A DNA stretch of 48,783 bases from an uncultured Eubacteriales bacterium (GCA_934432675.1 CAKRYT010000009.1:1-48783); one strand, 5' to 3'; counted from the first letter of the stretch, positions 1 to 6,916 are shown. The notes: generated by a model from the sequence alone, not told the origin. A program made the numbers and translations.

Positions 1-205
1 GTCCGGGCGTAAAGTTTCTCTTGTTGCCATACCAGCCCCAATAGCAGCAAGCATTGATACCACACTCTTTTTCATCGGGGCTCAAGCGCAACCAGCGGTC
101 AATGAACGCTTCGCCTCCTTGCCCTGCGATCATACTCAACTCGATGCGACTGTTGCTTATTTCTTCTTCGGTTAAATGTAAAATGTCATTAAGTTTGATT
201 GCCAT
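1..205 (-). CDS. GIY-YIG nuclease family-like protein, N-terminal fragment (runs off window)
   Basis: An open frame of 68 codons begins with ATG at 203-205 and leaves the window at base 1. It is preceded at 211-217 by a perfect AAGGAGT ribosome site with 5-base spacing, so it is a real gene start. The peptide begins MAIKLNDILHLTEEEI and contains CCYWGWYGNKRNF. From memory this N-terminus resembles clostridial proteins of the GIY-YIG nuclease family, whose catalytic domain would lie in the missing C-terminal part, so the assignment cannot be confirmed here. The gene and its upstream region are clearly AT-richer than the rest of the window, and a copy of the tRNA-Ser 3' end lies just upstream at 337-353. 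This suggests acquired DNA next to a tRNA attachment site. Confidence 0.5.
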   Translation of the reverse strand, partial: MAIKLNDILHLTEEEISNSRIELSMIAGQGGEAFIDRWLRLSPDEKECGINACCYWGWYGNKRNFTPG

Positions 206-298
206 TAATTACTCCTTAAATACTTGCACTCTTGCAATAATAATATAAATATATTCAGTAAAATACCGCCTGCTGACTCGGTTAGGGGCGGTTCTTGT

Positions 299-512
299 GA
301 AAAAAAGAATACCTTGCGGTGCTCTTTTTTGTTTGACGGAGAAGGAGGGATTTTCAACGCCCACGCCGGCAACCAAGCCCTGCGCCCGGGGGCGAACGCC
401 CCATTCGCAGGACAAGGTTTTCCGGCTTGTCGCTCGCCGAAACCCGTTCACCGAAAGGATTTCGGCGGCTCCCCCGCGCCTCCGTCGCTCGGGTCCAAAT
501 CCCCCAAAGCAC
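299..512 (-). repeat. tRNA-Ser-3'-end-mimicking repeat with its own degenerate terminator
   Basis: Bases 337-353 repeat exactly the 17 bases 549-565 at the 3' end of the tRNA-Ser gene, in the same orientation, and weaker identity continues to about 380. On the minus strand it reads as an acceptor 3' strand ending CTTCTCCGTCA, against CTTCTCCGCCA in the tRNA. It is followed at 299-333 by an imperfect A/T-flanked hairpin placed as the real terminator (513-544) is placed after the tRNA. The body 354-512 is GC-rich with short inverted repeats and no credible gene. This and the repeat account for the whole 206-545 gap. Confidence 0.6.
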
Positions 513-545
513 AAAAAGGCACCCCGAAAATGGGGTGCCTTTTTG
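513..545 (-). terminator. Intrinsic terminator of tRNA-Ser
   Basis: An 8-bp perfect stem, GGCACCCC (518-525) with GGGGTGCC (532-539) and loop GAAAAT, is flanked by A and T runs on both sides. It starts one base beyond the encoded CCA of the tRNA and could work in both directions. Confidence 0.85.
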
Positions 546-636
546 TGGCGGAGAAGGAGGGATTTGAACCCTCGCGCCGGTTACCCGGCCTACACCCTTA
601 GCAGGGGCGCCTCTTCGGCCTCTTGAGTACTTCTCC
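546..636 (-). tRNA. tRNA-Ser (anticodon GCU), CCA encoded
   Basis: Reading the minus strand, the acceptor GGAGAAG pairs with CTTCTCC, discriminator G is followed by an encoded CCA (546-548), the T arm is GAGGG-TTCAAAT-CCCTC, and the anticodon loop CTGCTAA carries GCT. The long variable arm with the GCCGG/CCGGC stem is the class II shape expected of serine tRNA. It would read AGC and AGU codons. It has a consensus promoter upstream and an intrinsic terminator immediately downstream, so it is a single-gene transcript. Confidence 0.95.
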
Positions 637-672
637 AAAAGTAGCAGGTGCCGATTCACAGCCTGCCGAATT

Positions 673-701
673 ATTATACTAGACGAGCGGGGGAATGTCA
701 A
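673..701 (-). promoter_or_regulatory. Consensus sigma-A promoter of tRNA-Ser
   Basis: On the minus strand, perfect TTGACA (696-701) and perfect TATAAT (673-678) are separated by 17 bp. The tRNA 5' end lies 36 bases beyond the -10 box, leaving room for a short RNase P-processed leader. Confidence 0.9.
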
Positions 702-844
702 TAGATTTCCGTAAAAAAGCGCGGTTGGCGGCTTGGCAGGTTGGCTCGCCAACGGTCGTGCAAGGGGGACGGTGGCGCGGGGGACGCGCCGACGGTCGCG
801 GCGTTTCTGTGTGCGTACCCGTTTGCGGCTCCGTCTGGCAAATC

Positions 845-881
845 GGGTCCCCTCCGCGACCTTGCGGTGCGGAGGGGACCC
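845..881 (-). terminator. Strong hairpin behind the collagen-like gene
   Basis: A perfect 13-bp stem, GGGTCCCCTCCGC (845-857) with its complement at 869-881, lies 16 bases beyond the stop of the collagen-like gene. There is no good T run on the minus strand, so it is a terminator or a 3'-end-protecting hairpin. The rest of 637-844 holds the tRNA promoter and otherwise nothing I recognise. Confidence 0.6.
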
Positions 882-897
882 GGAACAAATTGAGGCG

Positions 898-1821
898 TTA
901 GGCGAGGGTCAGGCTGACGTCGTCGATCTGGACGGTACCGCCGGTCTGGGATGCCGCACCGAAGGCGACGCGTACGGTGGTCGTTCCTGCGGGGGCCTGT
1001 GTCGTGATACGGCGATAGTAGCCGAAATCACCGGAGGCGGTCGGGAGGGAATCCCCCGGGATTTCCATCATGAGACCGATCTCGCTGCCTTCCCCGGTCA
1101 CAAAGGTAACTGCTGCCGTGAGGGTGCTGTCTGCCGATGTGGCGTTGGCAAAGAAGGACAGATCGTAATAGGCTCCGTCTACCGTCGGGGTAATATCCTG
1201 CGACAGAGTGCCGCCGTTCGAAAGGGCGACGGACGAGCTACCGGTGTGCAGACGTCCGGGAGTATTCTGCCGTGATACCAGTGCCGCGTCCTCAGAGGTC
1301 CATCCGGTCGGCACTGTGCCGTCAAAGGTATCCATCGAGCCGTTGGTGACATAGTTGCCGCTTGGGCTCGGCGAGGCGGCAGGACCGGTCGGCCCCGTCG
1401 GTCCGGTAGGACCGGTCGCTCCCTCAGGTCCGGTGGGTCCCGTAGCACCCGTTGCCCCGGTGGGCCCGGTAGCCCCCGTTGCACCACTCGGCCCGGTAGG
1501 ACCCGTAGCCCCCGTTGCACCTGTGGCACCTGCCAAGCCCGTAGCACCCGTAGCACCAGTTGCCCCGCTGGGCCCGGTAGCACCTGTGATGCCCGTTGCT
1601 CCCGTTGCACCCGTTGCCCCGGTAGCACCCATAACGCCGGTTGCGCCGGTAGCACCTGTGGCACCCGTCGCCCCCGTGGGACCTGCGGGACCACGGCAAC
1701 CCGCCGGACCGCGGGGGCCGGTCGCGCCGCGCGTGCCGATCAGGCGCGGATCGATGGCGTCGTCGGGGCAGCCCCGCCCGGAGGTGCCACCGCGATTTCC
1801 GTTACATGAATGACAAGCCAT
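898..1821 (-). CDS. Collagen-like surface protein (BclA-like architecture, NTTRR-F1-like C-terminal domain)
   Basis: A 307-residue protein in three parts. Residues 1-28 are Cys-rich (C3, C6, C18) without a classical signal peptide. Residues 29-147 are an uninterrupted Gly-X-Y array dominated by GAT and GPT triplets. Residues about 155-307 form a beta-rich domain (NYVTNGSMDTFDG near the start, VQIDDVSLTL at the end) resembling the NTTRR-F1/carbohydrate-binding jelly-roll domains paired with collagen repeats in Firmicutes. Short N-terminus, Thr-rich collagen stalk and globular C-terminal beta domain is the layout of BclA-type exosporium proteins, whose GPT threonines carry O-linked sugars. A glycosyltransferase is the adjacent upstream gene and a sigma-K-like promoter precedes this one. 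Location on the spore surface is therefore inferred. The start is supported by GGAAAGG upstream of the ATG. Confidence 0.85.
   Translation of the reverse strand: MACHSCNGNRGGTSGRGCPDDAIDPRLIGTRGATGPRGPAGCRGPAGPTGATGATGATGATGVMGATGATGATGATGITGATGPSGATGATGATGLAGATGATGATGPTGPSGATGATGPTGATGATGPTGPEGATGPTGPTGPTGPAASPSPSGNYVTNGSMDTFDGTVPTGWTSEDAALVSRQNTPGRLHTGSSSVALSNGGTLSQDITPTVDGAYYDLSFFANATSADSTLTAAVTFVTGEGSEIGLMMEIPGDSLPTASGDFGYYRRITTQAPAGTTTVRVAFGAASQTGGTVQIDDVSLTLA
1381..1737 (-). repeat. Tandem 9-base coding repeats (Gly-Ala-Thr / Gly-Pro-Thr)
   Basis: This is the DNA for residues 29-147 of the collagen-like protein. It is made of 9-base units with many synonymous third-base differences, which indicates an old array under protein-level selection, although slippage could still change its length. 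Confidence 0.85.
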
Positions 1822-1911
1822 GTGAAATTACCTTTCCATCAAGAAAACCGCAAATTTTACAAGAAAACTTGCGCATTTATCCGGAATACAGGGAGAAATC
1901 TCCCTATCATC

Positions 1912-1939
1912 ATCATATGCGAAAAATACACGGAAAGTG
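1912..1939 (-). promoter_or_regulatory. Sigma-K-like promoter of the collagen-like gene
   Basis: On the minus strand CACT (1936-1939), 16 bp, then CATATGAT (1912-1919) fits the sporulation consensus mACm-N16-CATAnnnT. It lies about 90 bases upstream of the start codon, just after the glycosyltransferase stop. A 6-bp GGGAGA/TCTCCC hairpin in the leader lies at 1890-1903. Match is by eye. Confidence 0.4.
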
Positions 1940-1943
1940 AACT

Positions 1944-3005
1944 TCACAGCCCGAAATACCTTTGATTATAGAGTACGGCGGGAGCCTCGGGGCGGAGTGC
2001 CGCTGCCTGCAAGTGGTAGCGCAGTGCCTGCGACCGATTTCCCAGTCGGTCGTAACAAACGCAAAGCCCGAGCAGAGGGTCAAAAAGCGCGCGTGTCGTA
2101 TCCCGGAAACCGCGATCGTCTTCCGGGAGCGGTGCGTCCAGTGCTGCCCGAAACCAGAAAATCGCCCCGCGCCATTCTCCCACGTCGGAGAGCAACTGTC
2201 CGATGTCCGTACACACCTCGGCGCGCGGCGCGCCGAAACGGAATGTTGCGGCATAGGCGGCCAGTGCCGCCTCGGAGTCACCCGCCCGCGCCGCCATCGT
2301 AGCGAGCAGGCGGCAGGCCTCGATCTTGTTCTCCGCCCATCCGCCGGGATGATGCAGGAATGCCGTTAACGTCTCCTTTGCTTCACGGTCACGTCCGTGG
2401 TAAAAGAGTTCGCGTCCCCAGTAGAACAGATCGCGCGGGGTGAACGGGTCACCGCGTGTCATATGGGTTTCGTATAGTTTCAGGTTGCGGTCGGAGTAAC
2501 TCGTCTTGATGCTCTTATGTGTCACGGCGACGTCGGAGACGGTCTCGCGGCCATCATAGCAGAGCACCTCGTGCACGTAGCCCACCCATCGGTGGGGGAG
2601 GGTGCGGCGGATCAGCCGCTCGCGCAGGAAAGTGAAAGTCGCCCGTCCGGTCTCGTCAAAGGCGGTCTCATAGGGCATCATGACGACGTCCGTCCCGGGT
2701 GTTAAAGTGTGTTTCAGTGAGAGAAAGGCCTGACGGTTTTCTTCGGTCAGGACATCGTCGGCGTCCATCCAGAAAAGAAAGTCCGAGGTCGCGTGTGAGA
2801 AAGAGGCGTTGCGTGCGGCGGCAAAATCGTCACACCACGGAAAGTCGTATACGCGCGCACCGTGTTCGGCGGCGATCCGTTTGGTGGCGTCGTGGCTGCC
2901 CGTGTCCGTCACGACAATCTCGTCAAAAAGCCCTGCGACACTGTCCAGGCACCGGCCGAGCACCGCCTCCTCGTCACGTACGATCATACAAAGTGATACG
3001 GTCAT
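1944..3005 (-). CDS. Family 2 glycosyltransferase with C-terminal TPR-like region
   Basis: A 353-residue cytosolic protein. Residues 1-215 are a GT-A fold: SLCMIVRDEE at the start, VTDTGSHDAT for the nucleotide-sugar site, and a DAD metal-binding motif at D81-D83. Residues about 215-353 are helical, Ala-rich and TPR-like. Processive and peptide-modifying GT2 enzymes, including SunS-type ones, have this layout. The frame stays open further upstream, but the ATG at 3003-3005 is chosen because the GT2 fold begins there and a GGGAGGAGA ribosome site is at 3011-3019. The collagen-like gene with many Thr-bearing triplets follows in the same direction, so the probable acceptor is that protein. Sugar donor and acceptor are not determinable from sequence. 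Confidence 0.8.
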   Translation of the reverse strand: MTVSLCMIVRDEEAVLGRCLDSVAGLFDEIVVTDTGSHDATKRIAAEHGARVYDFPWCDDFAAARNASFSHATSDFLFWMDADDVLTEENRQAFLSLKHTLTPGTDVVMMPYETAFDETGRATFTFLRERLIRRTLPHRWVGYVHEVLCYDGRETVSDVAVTHKSIKTSYSDRNLKLYETHMTRGDPFTPRDLFYWGRELFYHGRDREAKETLTAFLHHPGGWAENKIEACRLLATMAARAGDSEAALAAYAATFRFGAPRAEVCTDIGQLLSDVGEWRGAIFWFRAALDAPLPEDDRGFRDTTRALFDPLLGLCVCYDRLGNRSQALRYHLQAAALRPEAPAVLYNQRYFGL

Positions 3006-3022
3006 AGTAATCTCCTCCCGAC

Positions 3023-3050
3023 AGGATATGCACGAAAAGGGAGGGGTGTT
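3023..3050 (-). promoter_or_regulatory. Sigma-K-like promoter of the glycosyltransferase gene
   Basis: On the minus strand AACA (3047-3050), 16 bp, then CATATCCT (3023-3030) fits mACm-N16-CATAnnnT. It would give a very short leader that starts close to the ribosome site, which is a reason for caution. The same kind of element precedes the collagen-like gene. Confidence 0.35.
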
Positions 3051-3285
3051 GCGGTGGAGAGGCGAAATAGGGGAGAGTGGGCAACGCGCCGGTGAGGGGA
3101 AAATGGCAAGCGGGAAAGCCACGCGGTGATGAAGGGGAAGCGGCAAGGAAGAGCGAGGGGCGAGGAGATGAAAAAGAGGAGCGGGGGCGGGTGTGAAACG
3201 GGAAAACAGAACGGTGCGGGGGAGGCGACAAGGGAGTGACGCGAAGGGGCGCAACGTGAGGGGTGGTGTCATTCCGTATCAGCAC
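3031..3285. other. Polypurine tract in the divergent intergenic region
   Basis: Across about 250 bases the plus strand is overwhelmingly A and G with only scattered pyrimidines. No credible gene exists on either strand. It separates the minus-strand glycosyltransferase promoter from the plus-strand DUF1653 promoter, and together they account for the 3006-3356 gap. Confidence 0.7.
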
Positions 3286-3291
3286 ATGCTC

Positions 3292-3320
3292 TTGGCAAAG
3301 GCGGATGAACGTGGTATGAT
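3292..3320 (+). promoter_or_regulatory. Sigma-A promoter of the DUF1653 gene
   Basis: TTGGCA (3292-3297) and TATGAT (3315-3320) are separated by 17 bp. The DUF1653 start codon is 36 bases downstream. Confidence 0.75.
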
Positions 3321-3356
3321 AAAGGGGAGAAAGCAGGGAAAACGGAGGAAAGCCGT

Positions 3357-3641
3357 ATGGAGATACGACCGGGGAAATACCGGCATTTCAAAGGGGGACT
3401 GTATGAGGTTATCGGGACAGCCAGGCATTCCGAGACCGGGGAAGAAATGGTCGTTTACCGCGCGCTCTACGGCGAGCGGGGGCTATGGGTGCGCCCCGCC
3501 CGTATGTGGAACGAGACAGTGGAGCGCGGTGGTCTCTCCTATCGCCGCTTTACGCCCGTAGAGACGTGCGCCGACGAAGATGCGGCAAGTGATGGGCGTG
3601 ATGGGCACGATGGGTGCGATGCAGCGGAGGAGAAGTCGTGA
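3357..3641 (+). CDS. DUF1653 domain-containing protein
   Basis: A 94-residue protein. Residues 1-68 match the small DUF1653 beta-fold domain: start MEIRPGKYRHFKGGLYEV, then the family's ARHSETGEEMVVYRALYG stretch and a conserved aromatic/acidic end. The family has no established biochemical role. The remaining 25 residues are an acidic Asp/Glu-rich tail. The start has a GGAGG ribosome site and its own promoter. Its stop overlaps the GTG start of the broken DNA-repair gene by four bases, so the two were translationally coupled. Confidence 0.85.
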   Translation: MEIRPGKYRHFKGGLYEVIGTARHSETGEEMVVYRALYGERGLWVRPARMWNETVERGGLSYRRFTPVETCADEDAASDGRDGHDGCDAAEEKS

Positions 3642-4315
3642 CGCCCGCCTCCTACACCGAGGCGTTGCGTGCCGTCGCCGATCCCGCCTATGCCGATTTC
3701 CAGGCAGCCCTCATCCCGACGATGGCCCGTGGGCGGGTGCTCGGCGTGCGGATGCCGGCACTGCGCGCTGGCAAAACGACTGGCATCGAACGAGGGGAAA
3801 GACGCATTTTATCACGCTCTCCCGCATGCCTACTATGACGAGGACAACCTGCACGGGTGCCTCATCGCCGCGGAGCGGGACTTCGACAGGGTCATCGGCC
3901 TTCTGGACGCTTTTCTGCCGTATATCGACAACTGGGCGACCTGTGATATGCTGTCGCCGACGGTATTCCGCCGTCACCGCGAGACGTTGCTCCCGCACGT
4001 CCGCCGCTGGATGGCGTCCGAGCACCTCTACACCTGCCGTTTCGGGATACTGACCTGATGCGGCACTACCTGGACACGGACTTCCGGGCAGAATATCTTG
4101 CGCTCGTGGCGGCGATCCCGACGGAGGCATACTACCTTGAAACCATGGTGGCATGGTATTTTGCGACGGCACTCGCGAAACAATACGAGGCGACGCTGCC
4201 GTATATCGAGGAGCACAGACTCGCTCCCGGCGCACACCGGCGCGCGATACAGAAGGCGCGCGAAAGTCTGCGCCTGACTGCGGCGCAGAAAGCGCATCTC
4301 GCATTGCTGCGATAA
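3638..4315 (+). pseudogene. AlkD-like DNA alkylation repair protein, broken by two frameshifts
   Basis: Three consecutive reading frames together spell one HEAT-repeat DNA glycosylase of the AlkD family. Frame one runs from GTG 3638 to about 3770 (ending GVRMPALRA), frame two runs to about 4045 (LAKRLASNEG onward, with YIDNWATCD in the middle), and frame three runs from about 4053 (LMRHYLDTDF onward) to the stop at 4313-4315. The first break fits loss of one CG pair in a CGCGCG run near 3768. The second fits loss of one base near 4050 in the FGI-LM segment. Family members remove alkylated bases without base flipping. The remaining sequence is well preserved, so inactivation is recent or the breaks are assembly errors. 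It is the second gene of a pair with DUF1653. Confidence 0.75.
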
Positions 4316-4320
4316 AACAA

Positions 4321-4348
4321 GGCGGAGCCGAGAATCTCGGCTCCGCCC
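4321..4348. terminator. Bidirectional terminator between converging genes
   Basis: GGCGGAGCCGAG (4321-4332) pairs perfectly with CTCGGCTCCGCC, loop AAT. On the minus strand it is followed by TTGTTTTA. It carries the GGAGCCG/CGGCTCC core shared by other intergenic hairpins in the window. Confidence 0.75.
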
Positions 4349-4405
4349 GGTTATATTCCGACGGACAAGGGGGGCTGCAAGGTTTTCCGCAGCCGACGCC
4401 CCGTC

Positions 4406-5626
4406 TTAGTCTTCTGCGCCCTGCAAGGCATCGAACCAGAGTGCCTTCGCAAAGCGGTAACCGCCGTGCGTATTGGCTTCCGTATATTGATGCGAGGCAC
4501 CCTTGGAAAAGGACACGTACCCGTTTTGCAATTTGAAAAGGAAATCCGTGACGCCGACCGCCGTCAGATGGGACGCCTCACGGTTTTCTTCTTTATCGGG
4601 GTCCCACAGCCCGAGTGCAATCGCGGTGACGGCGGCGGGGACCAGAATGCAGAAGTTGGTGGCACAGTAAACGGCATCCGAGCGGATACCGAGTGCGTCG
4701 TGCGAGCGGAACTCGGTCATCATGCCCTCCATCCCGAGCACGGGTGAGGAGACCCCCTCCGGCAGGTGGGCATACTGACCGTTCGGATCCCCCTCCGCGT
4801 TGGTGACGATGCCGCCCCGCTCGTTGTGGAGCAACAGTTCGCGGAAGATGGCATCCGTCTCGGCGAGCGGCATCCCTTTATATACATAAGGATATTTCAC
4901 GCCTTTGCCCTCGCCCGCCGGCGTCGGTTTCTCGCAGTTCTGCAAGTAGCAGGTGCCGCCCTCTTCAAAGAGGCGTCGCCCGGCGGCGGACCAGGTGCGG
5001 AGGATGTTCGTGAAACGGAAGTCCTGTAACTTCTGCATGGCATCCTCATACGAGAAGTCGGTCAGAATCCGGTTGACCGCCTCGGCGGACCCGAAATAGG
5101 ACACAGCCATGAGGATCGGGATGACGTGAGGCGAAACGTGATTCGGGTTCCAGAACTTGCTGTAATTCCCGGCGAGGCAGGGACCGGTGCGGAAATCGTT
5201 TTGGTCCGCAGTCGCCCAGGAGCAGGTAACGACCGAGGCGCGCATCAGACAGTCGATGCCGTATTTCTCCATCTGCGTGAGTTCATCCCAGATATGCGGC
5301 GTGGCCTTCGCCAGGGCAAATACGGAGGCGACCATGGCATTTCCCCAGATGGGCCCGACCTTCATCGCCGGTTCCAGCCCCGGGGTCAGCAGGGATCGGA
5401 TCCCCGCGAGCACGTAAAACAGATTGCTCTTCTCACCGGGGACGGTAAGCCCGGGCTCATAGTGCTCCGCGAGCGTTTCGTAGAGCAGGGCGGTGGAGCC
5501 GCCGAGTTCGCTGTGCGTATTCACGCGGGTGTAGGGGGTGAACGCCGCCGTCGGCATACGATAAGCGTCACGCAGGACGTCGTGCGGAAAAACAGGCTGC
5601 GGTCTGACATGTAAGCGATAGTCCAT
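4406..5626 (-). CDS. Unrecognised 406-residue cytosolic protein
   Basis: A full-length gene with GGAGGG four bases before the ATG and a good promoter at 5665-5693. The protein begins MDYRLHVRPQPVFPHDV. It has no signal peptide or membrane segment. It is rich in Trp, Tyr, Asn and His, with motifs such as GPIWGNAMVASVFAL, NPNHVSPHVIPILMA and EANTHGGYRFAKALWFDAL near the C-terminus. Alternating helical stretches and conserved-looking aromatic loops could fit an alpha/alpha-barrel enzyme acting on a carbohydrate or terpenoid, but I do not recognise the family and no catalytic motif is identifiable. It is transcribed alone, divergent from the Cys-rich methylase-family gene. Confidence 0.8.
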   Translation of the reverse strand: MDYRLHVRPQPVFPHDVLRDAYRMPTAAFTPYTRVNTHSELGGSTALLYETLAEHYEPGLTVPGEKSNLFYVLAGIRSLLTPGLEPAMKVGPIWGNAMVASVFALAKATPHIWDELTQMEKYGIDCLMRASVVTCSWATADQNDFRTGPCLAGNYSKFWNPNHVSPHVIPILMAVSYFGSAEAVNRILTDFSYEDAMQKLQDFRFTNILRTWSAAGRRLFEEGGTCYLQNCEKPTPAGEGKGVKYPYVYKGMPLAETDAIFRELLLHNERGGIVTNAEGDPNGQYAHLPEGVSSPVLGMEGMMTEFRSHDALGIRSDAVYCATNFCILVPAAVTAIALGLWDPDKEENREASHLTAVGVTDFLFKLQNGYVSFSKGASHQYTEANTHGGYRFAKALWFDALQGAED

Positions 5627-5664
5627 AAGACCCTCCGTTTGGGGAAAATCCCGTATTTGCCTCT

Positions 5665-5693
5665 ATTTTACCATACAAAATGAAGATTATCAA
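5665..5693 (-). promoter_or_regulatory. Sigma-A promoter of the 406-residue gene
   Basis: On the minus strand TTGATA (5688-5693), 17 bp, TAAAAT (5665-5670). It sits back to back with the promoter at 5713-5741, only 19 bp apart. Confidence 0.75.
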
Positions 5694-5712
5694 TGTGAAT
5701 TGTGCAATGGTG

Positions 5713-5741
5713 TTGCCATCCTTGCTTTTTTTTGCTAGAAT
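5713..5741 (+). promoter_or_regulatory. Sigma-A promoter of the methylase-family gene
   Basis: TTGCCA (5713-5718), 17 bp, TAGAAT (5736-5741), followed by AGGAG and the ATG at 5772. Confidence 0.7.
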
Positions 5742-5771
5742 AAGCGGCACTGACCAAAAAAGGAGCACACA

Positions 5772-6761
5772 ATGAAAGAAGTAACACCTGATTTTTACAA
5801 AGATTTCCAGTGCACCGGAGGGGCCTGCGGCCACAACTGCTGCATTGGCTGGGAGATTGGGATTGATGAGGATACCGCCGATTTCTATCGTTCCGTCGAC
5901 GGTGAAATGGGAGAGCGGCTCGCCAGGGGAATCCGGTACGGGCGCGACGGTGCCGGTTTCCTCATGGGGGAGGACAAGCGGTGCCCGTTTCTGAACCGCG
6001 ACAATCTCTGCGATATTATCACCGACATCGGGGCGGGCGGACTGTGCCAGATTTGCGCGGACCATCCACGCTTCCGCGCCGATTTCGGGGATCGGATCGA
6101 GTTCGGGCTCGGGTTTGCCTGTGAGGAGGCGGCGCGCCTCTGGCTGACGCACGAGGAGCCCGTGCGGTTTGTGACGGCAGGGGACGACGGGGAGGGCGAG
6201 GAGCCCACCGAGGAAGAAAAGCGATTCTTCGAGCGTCGGGCGGCACTCCTCGCCATCGCACAGGACAGGTCCTGCCCCGTATACCGTCGTACGGAACGTC
6301 TTGCGCGCGCCGTCGGCATCGAAGGGCTGGATCTCACGACCGAGAACTGGATCGGGTTTTATGAGGATCTGGAAACGGCGGAACCCGAGAGTTTCCAGAC
6401 GTTGTGCCACCTGATGGATGCGCTCTGTCACGGGACACTCGGCAGTTACCGTGCCGCCGAATCCGCCTACGAGATCCCCGCCGAGCAGGCACTGGTATAT
6501 TTTCTGTTCCGCTATCTCTCGCACGCCATGGACGAAGAGGATTTCCTCGCGAGAGTCGGCTTTTCCATCATCGGCTGTCGGTTTCTTATGGATATCTGGG
6601 ACACCGCCCTGCCGGATGGCAAGCACCTCTCCGACGGTGCGCTCATCGATCTCGCGCGCCGCTATTCGGCGGAGGTGGAATACAGCGACGAGAACGTCGC
6701 GAGGATCCTCGCGGCCCTGCGCCGCGAGATACACGAGAAGGTCGTGACAAAGGTCGTATAA
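5772..6761 (+). CDS. Flagellin lysine-N-methylase (FliB)-family, YkgJ-type Cys-cluster protein
   Basis: A 329-residue protein with the N-terminal cysteine cluster of the FliB/YkgJ group: YKDFQC14 TGGAC19 GHNC23 C24, followed by CPFLNRDNLC and LCQIC. These cysteines probably bind an Fe-S cluster or zinc. The rest is helical with a conserved ENWIGFYEDLE stretch. Many clostridial proteins of this build are labelled flagellin lysine-N-methylase after Salmonella FliB, which methylates flagellin lysines. No flagellar gene is present here, so the substrate is unknown and the label is by family only. The AGGAG site and own promoter make the start firm, and a GGAGCCG-core hairpin follows the stop. Confidence 0.75.
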   Translation: MKEVTPDFYKDFQCTGGACGHNCCIGWEIGIDEDTADFYRSVDGEMGERLARGIRYGRDGAGFLMGEDKRCPFLNRDNLCDIITDIGAGGLCQICADHPRFRADFGDRIEFGLGFACEEAARLWLTHEEPVRFVTAGDDGEGEEPTEEEKRFFERRAALLAIAQDRSCPVYRRTERLARAVGIEGLDLTTENWIGFYEDLETAEPESFQTLCHLMDALCHGTLGSYRAAESAYEIPAEQALVYFLFRYLSHAMDEEDFLARVGFSIIGCRFLMDIWDTALPDGKHLSDGALIDLARRYSAEVEYSDENVARILAALRREIHEKVVTKVV

Positions 6762-6764
6762 TGA

Positions 6765-6796
6765 CGGGGAGGAGCCGGAAACACGGCTCCTCCCCG
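6765..6796 (+). terminator. GGAGCCG-core hairpin / terminator
   Basis: CGGGGAGGAGCCG (6765-6777) pairs with CGGCTCCTCCCCG (6784-6796) around loop GAAACA, three bases after the stop. The T run is poor (ATTCATT), so it may act partly by stabilising the 3' end. Confidence 0.65.
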
Positions 6797-6856
6797 ATTC
6801 ATTCGGGCTTGTTTTGCAATCGTACCGGCAGGGGCGCACGGTGCCGCATCGGGGTC

Positions 6857-6885
6857 TTGCAATTTCGGGCGGCGCGCGGTATAAT
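6857..6885 (+). promoter_or_regulatory. Sigma-A promoter of the membrane-protein/serine gene cluster
   Basis: TTGCAA (6857-6862), 17 bp, perfect TATAAT (6880-6885). It lies 31 bases before the start of the membrane protein gene. No other clear promoter is visible before 10268. Confidence 0.85.
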
Positions 6886-6916
6886 ATAGATATCCATACG
6901 ACCGGAGGTTACTGTG

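Noticed and set aside
354..752. Open frames running through tRNA-Ser and the repeat
   Set aside because: They read across the tRNA gene and are typical false predictions around tRNAs.
1381..1737. CRISPR-like array
   Set aside because: The periodicity is 9 bases and coding; no repeats with unique spacers exist anywhere in the window.
1355..1813. Pro-Val-Ala repeat protein on the plus strand
   Set aside because: It is the reverse complement of the collagen Gly-X-Y array; the minus-strand protein has proper ends and a domain.
1944..3272. Longer N-terminus of the glycosyltransferase
   Set aside because: The extra 89 residues lie in the polypurine tract, are Pro/Ser/Arg low complexity and have no ribosome site; the ATG at 3005 has both.
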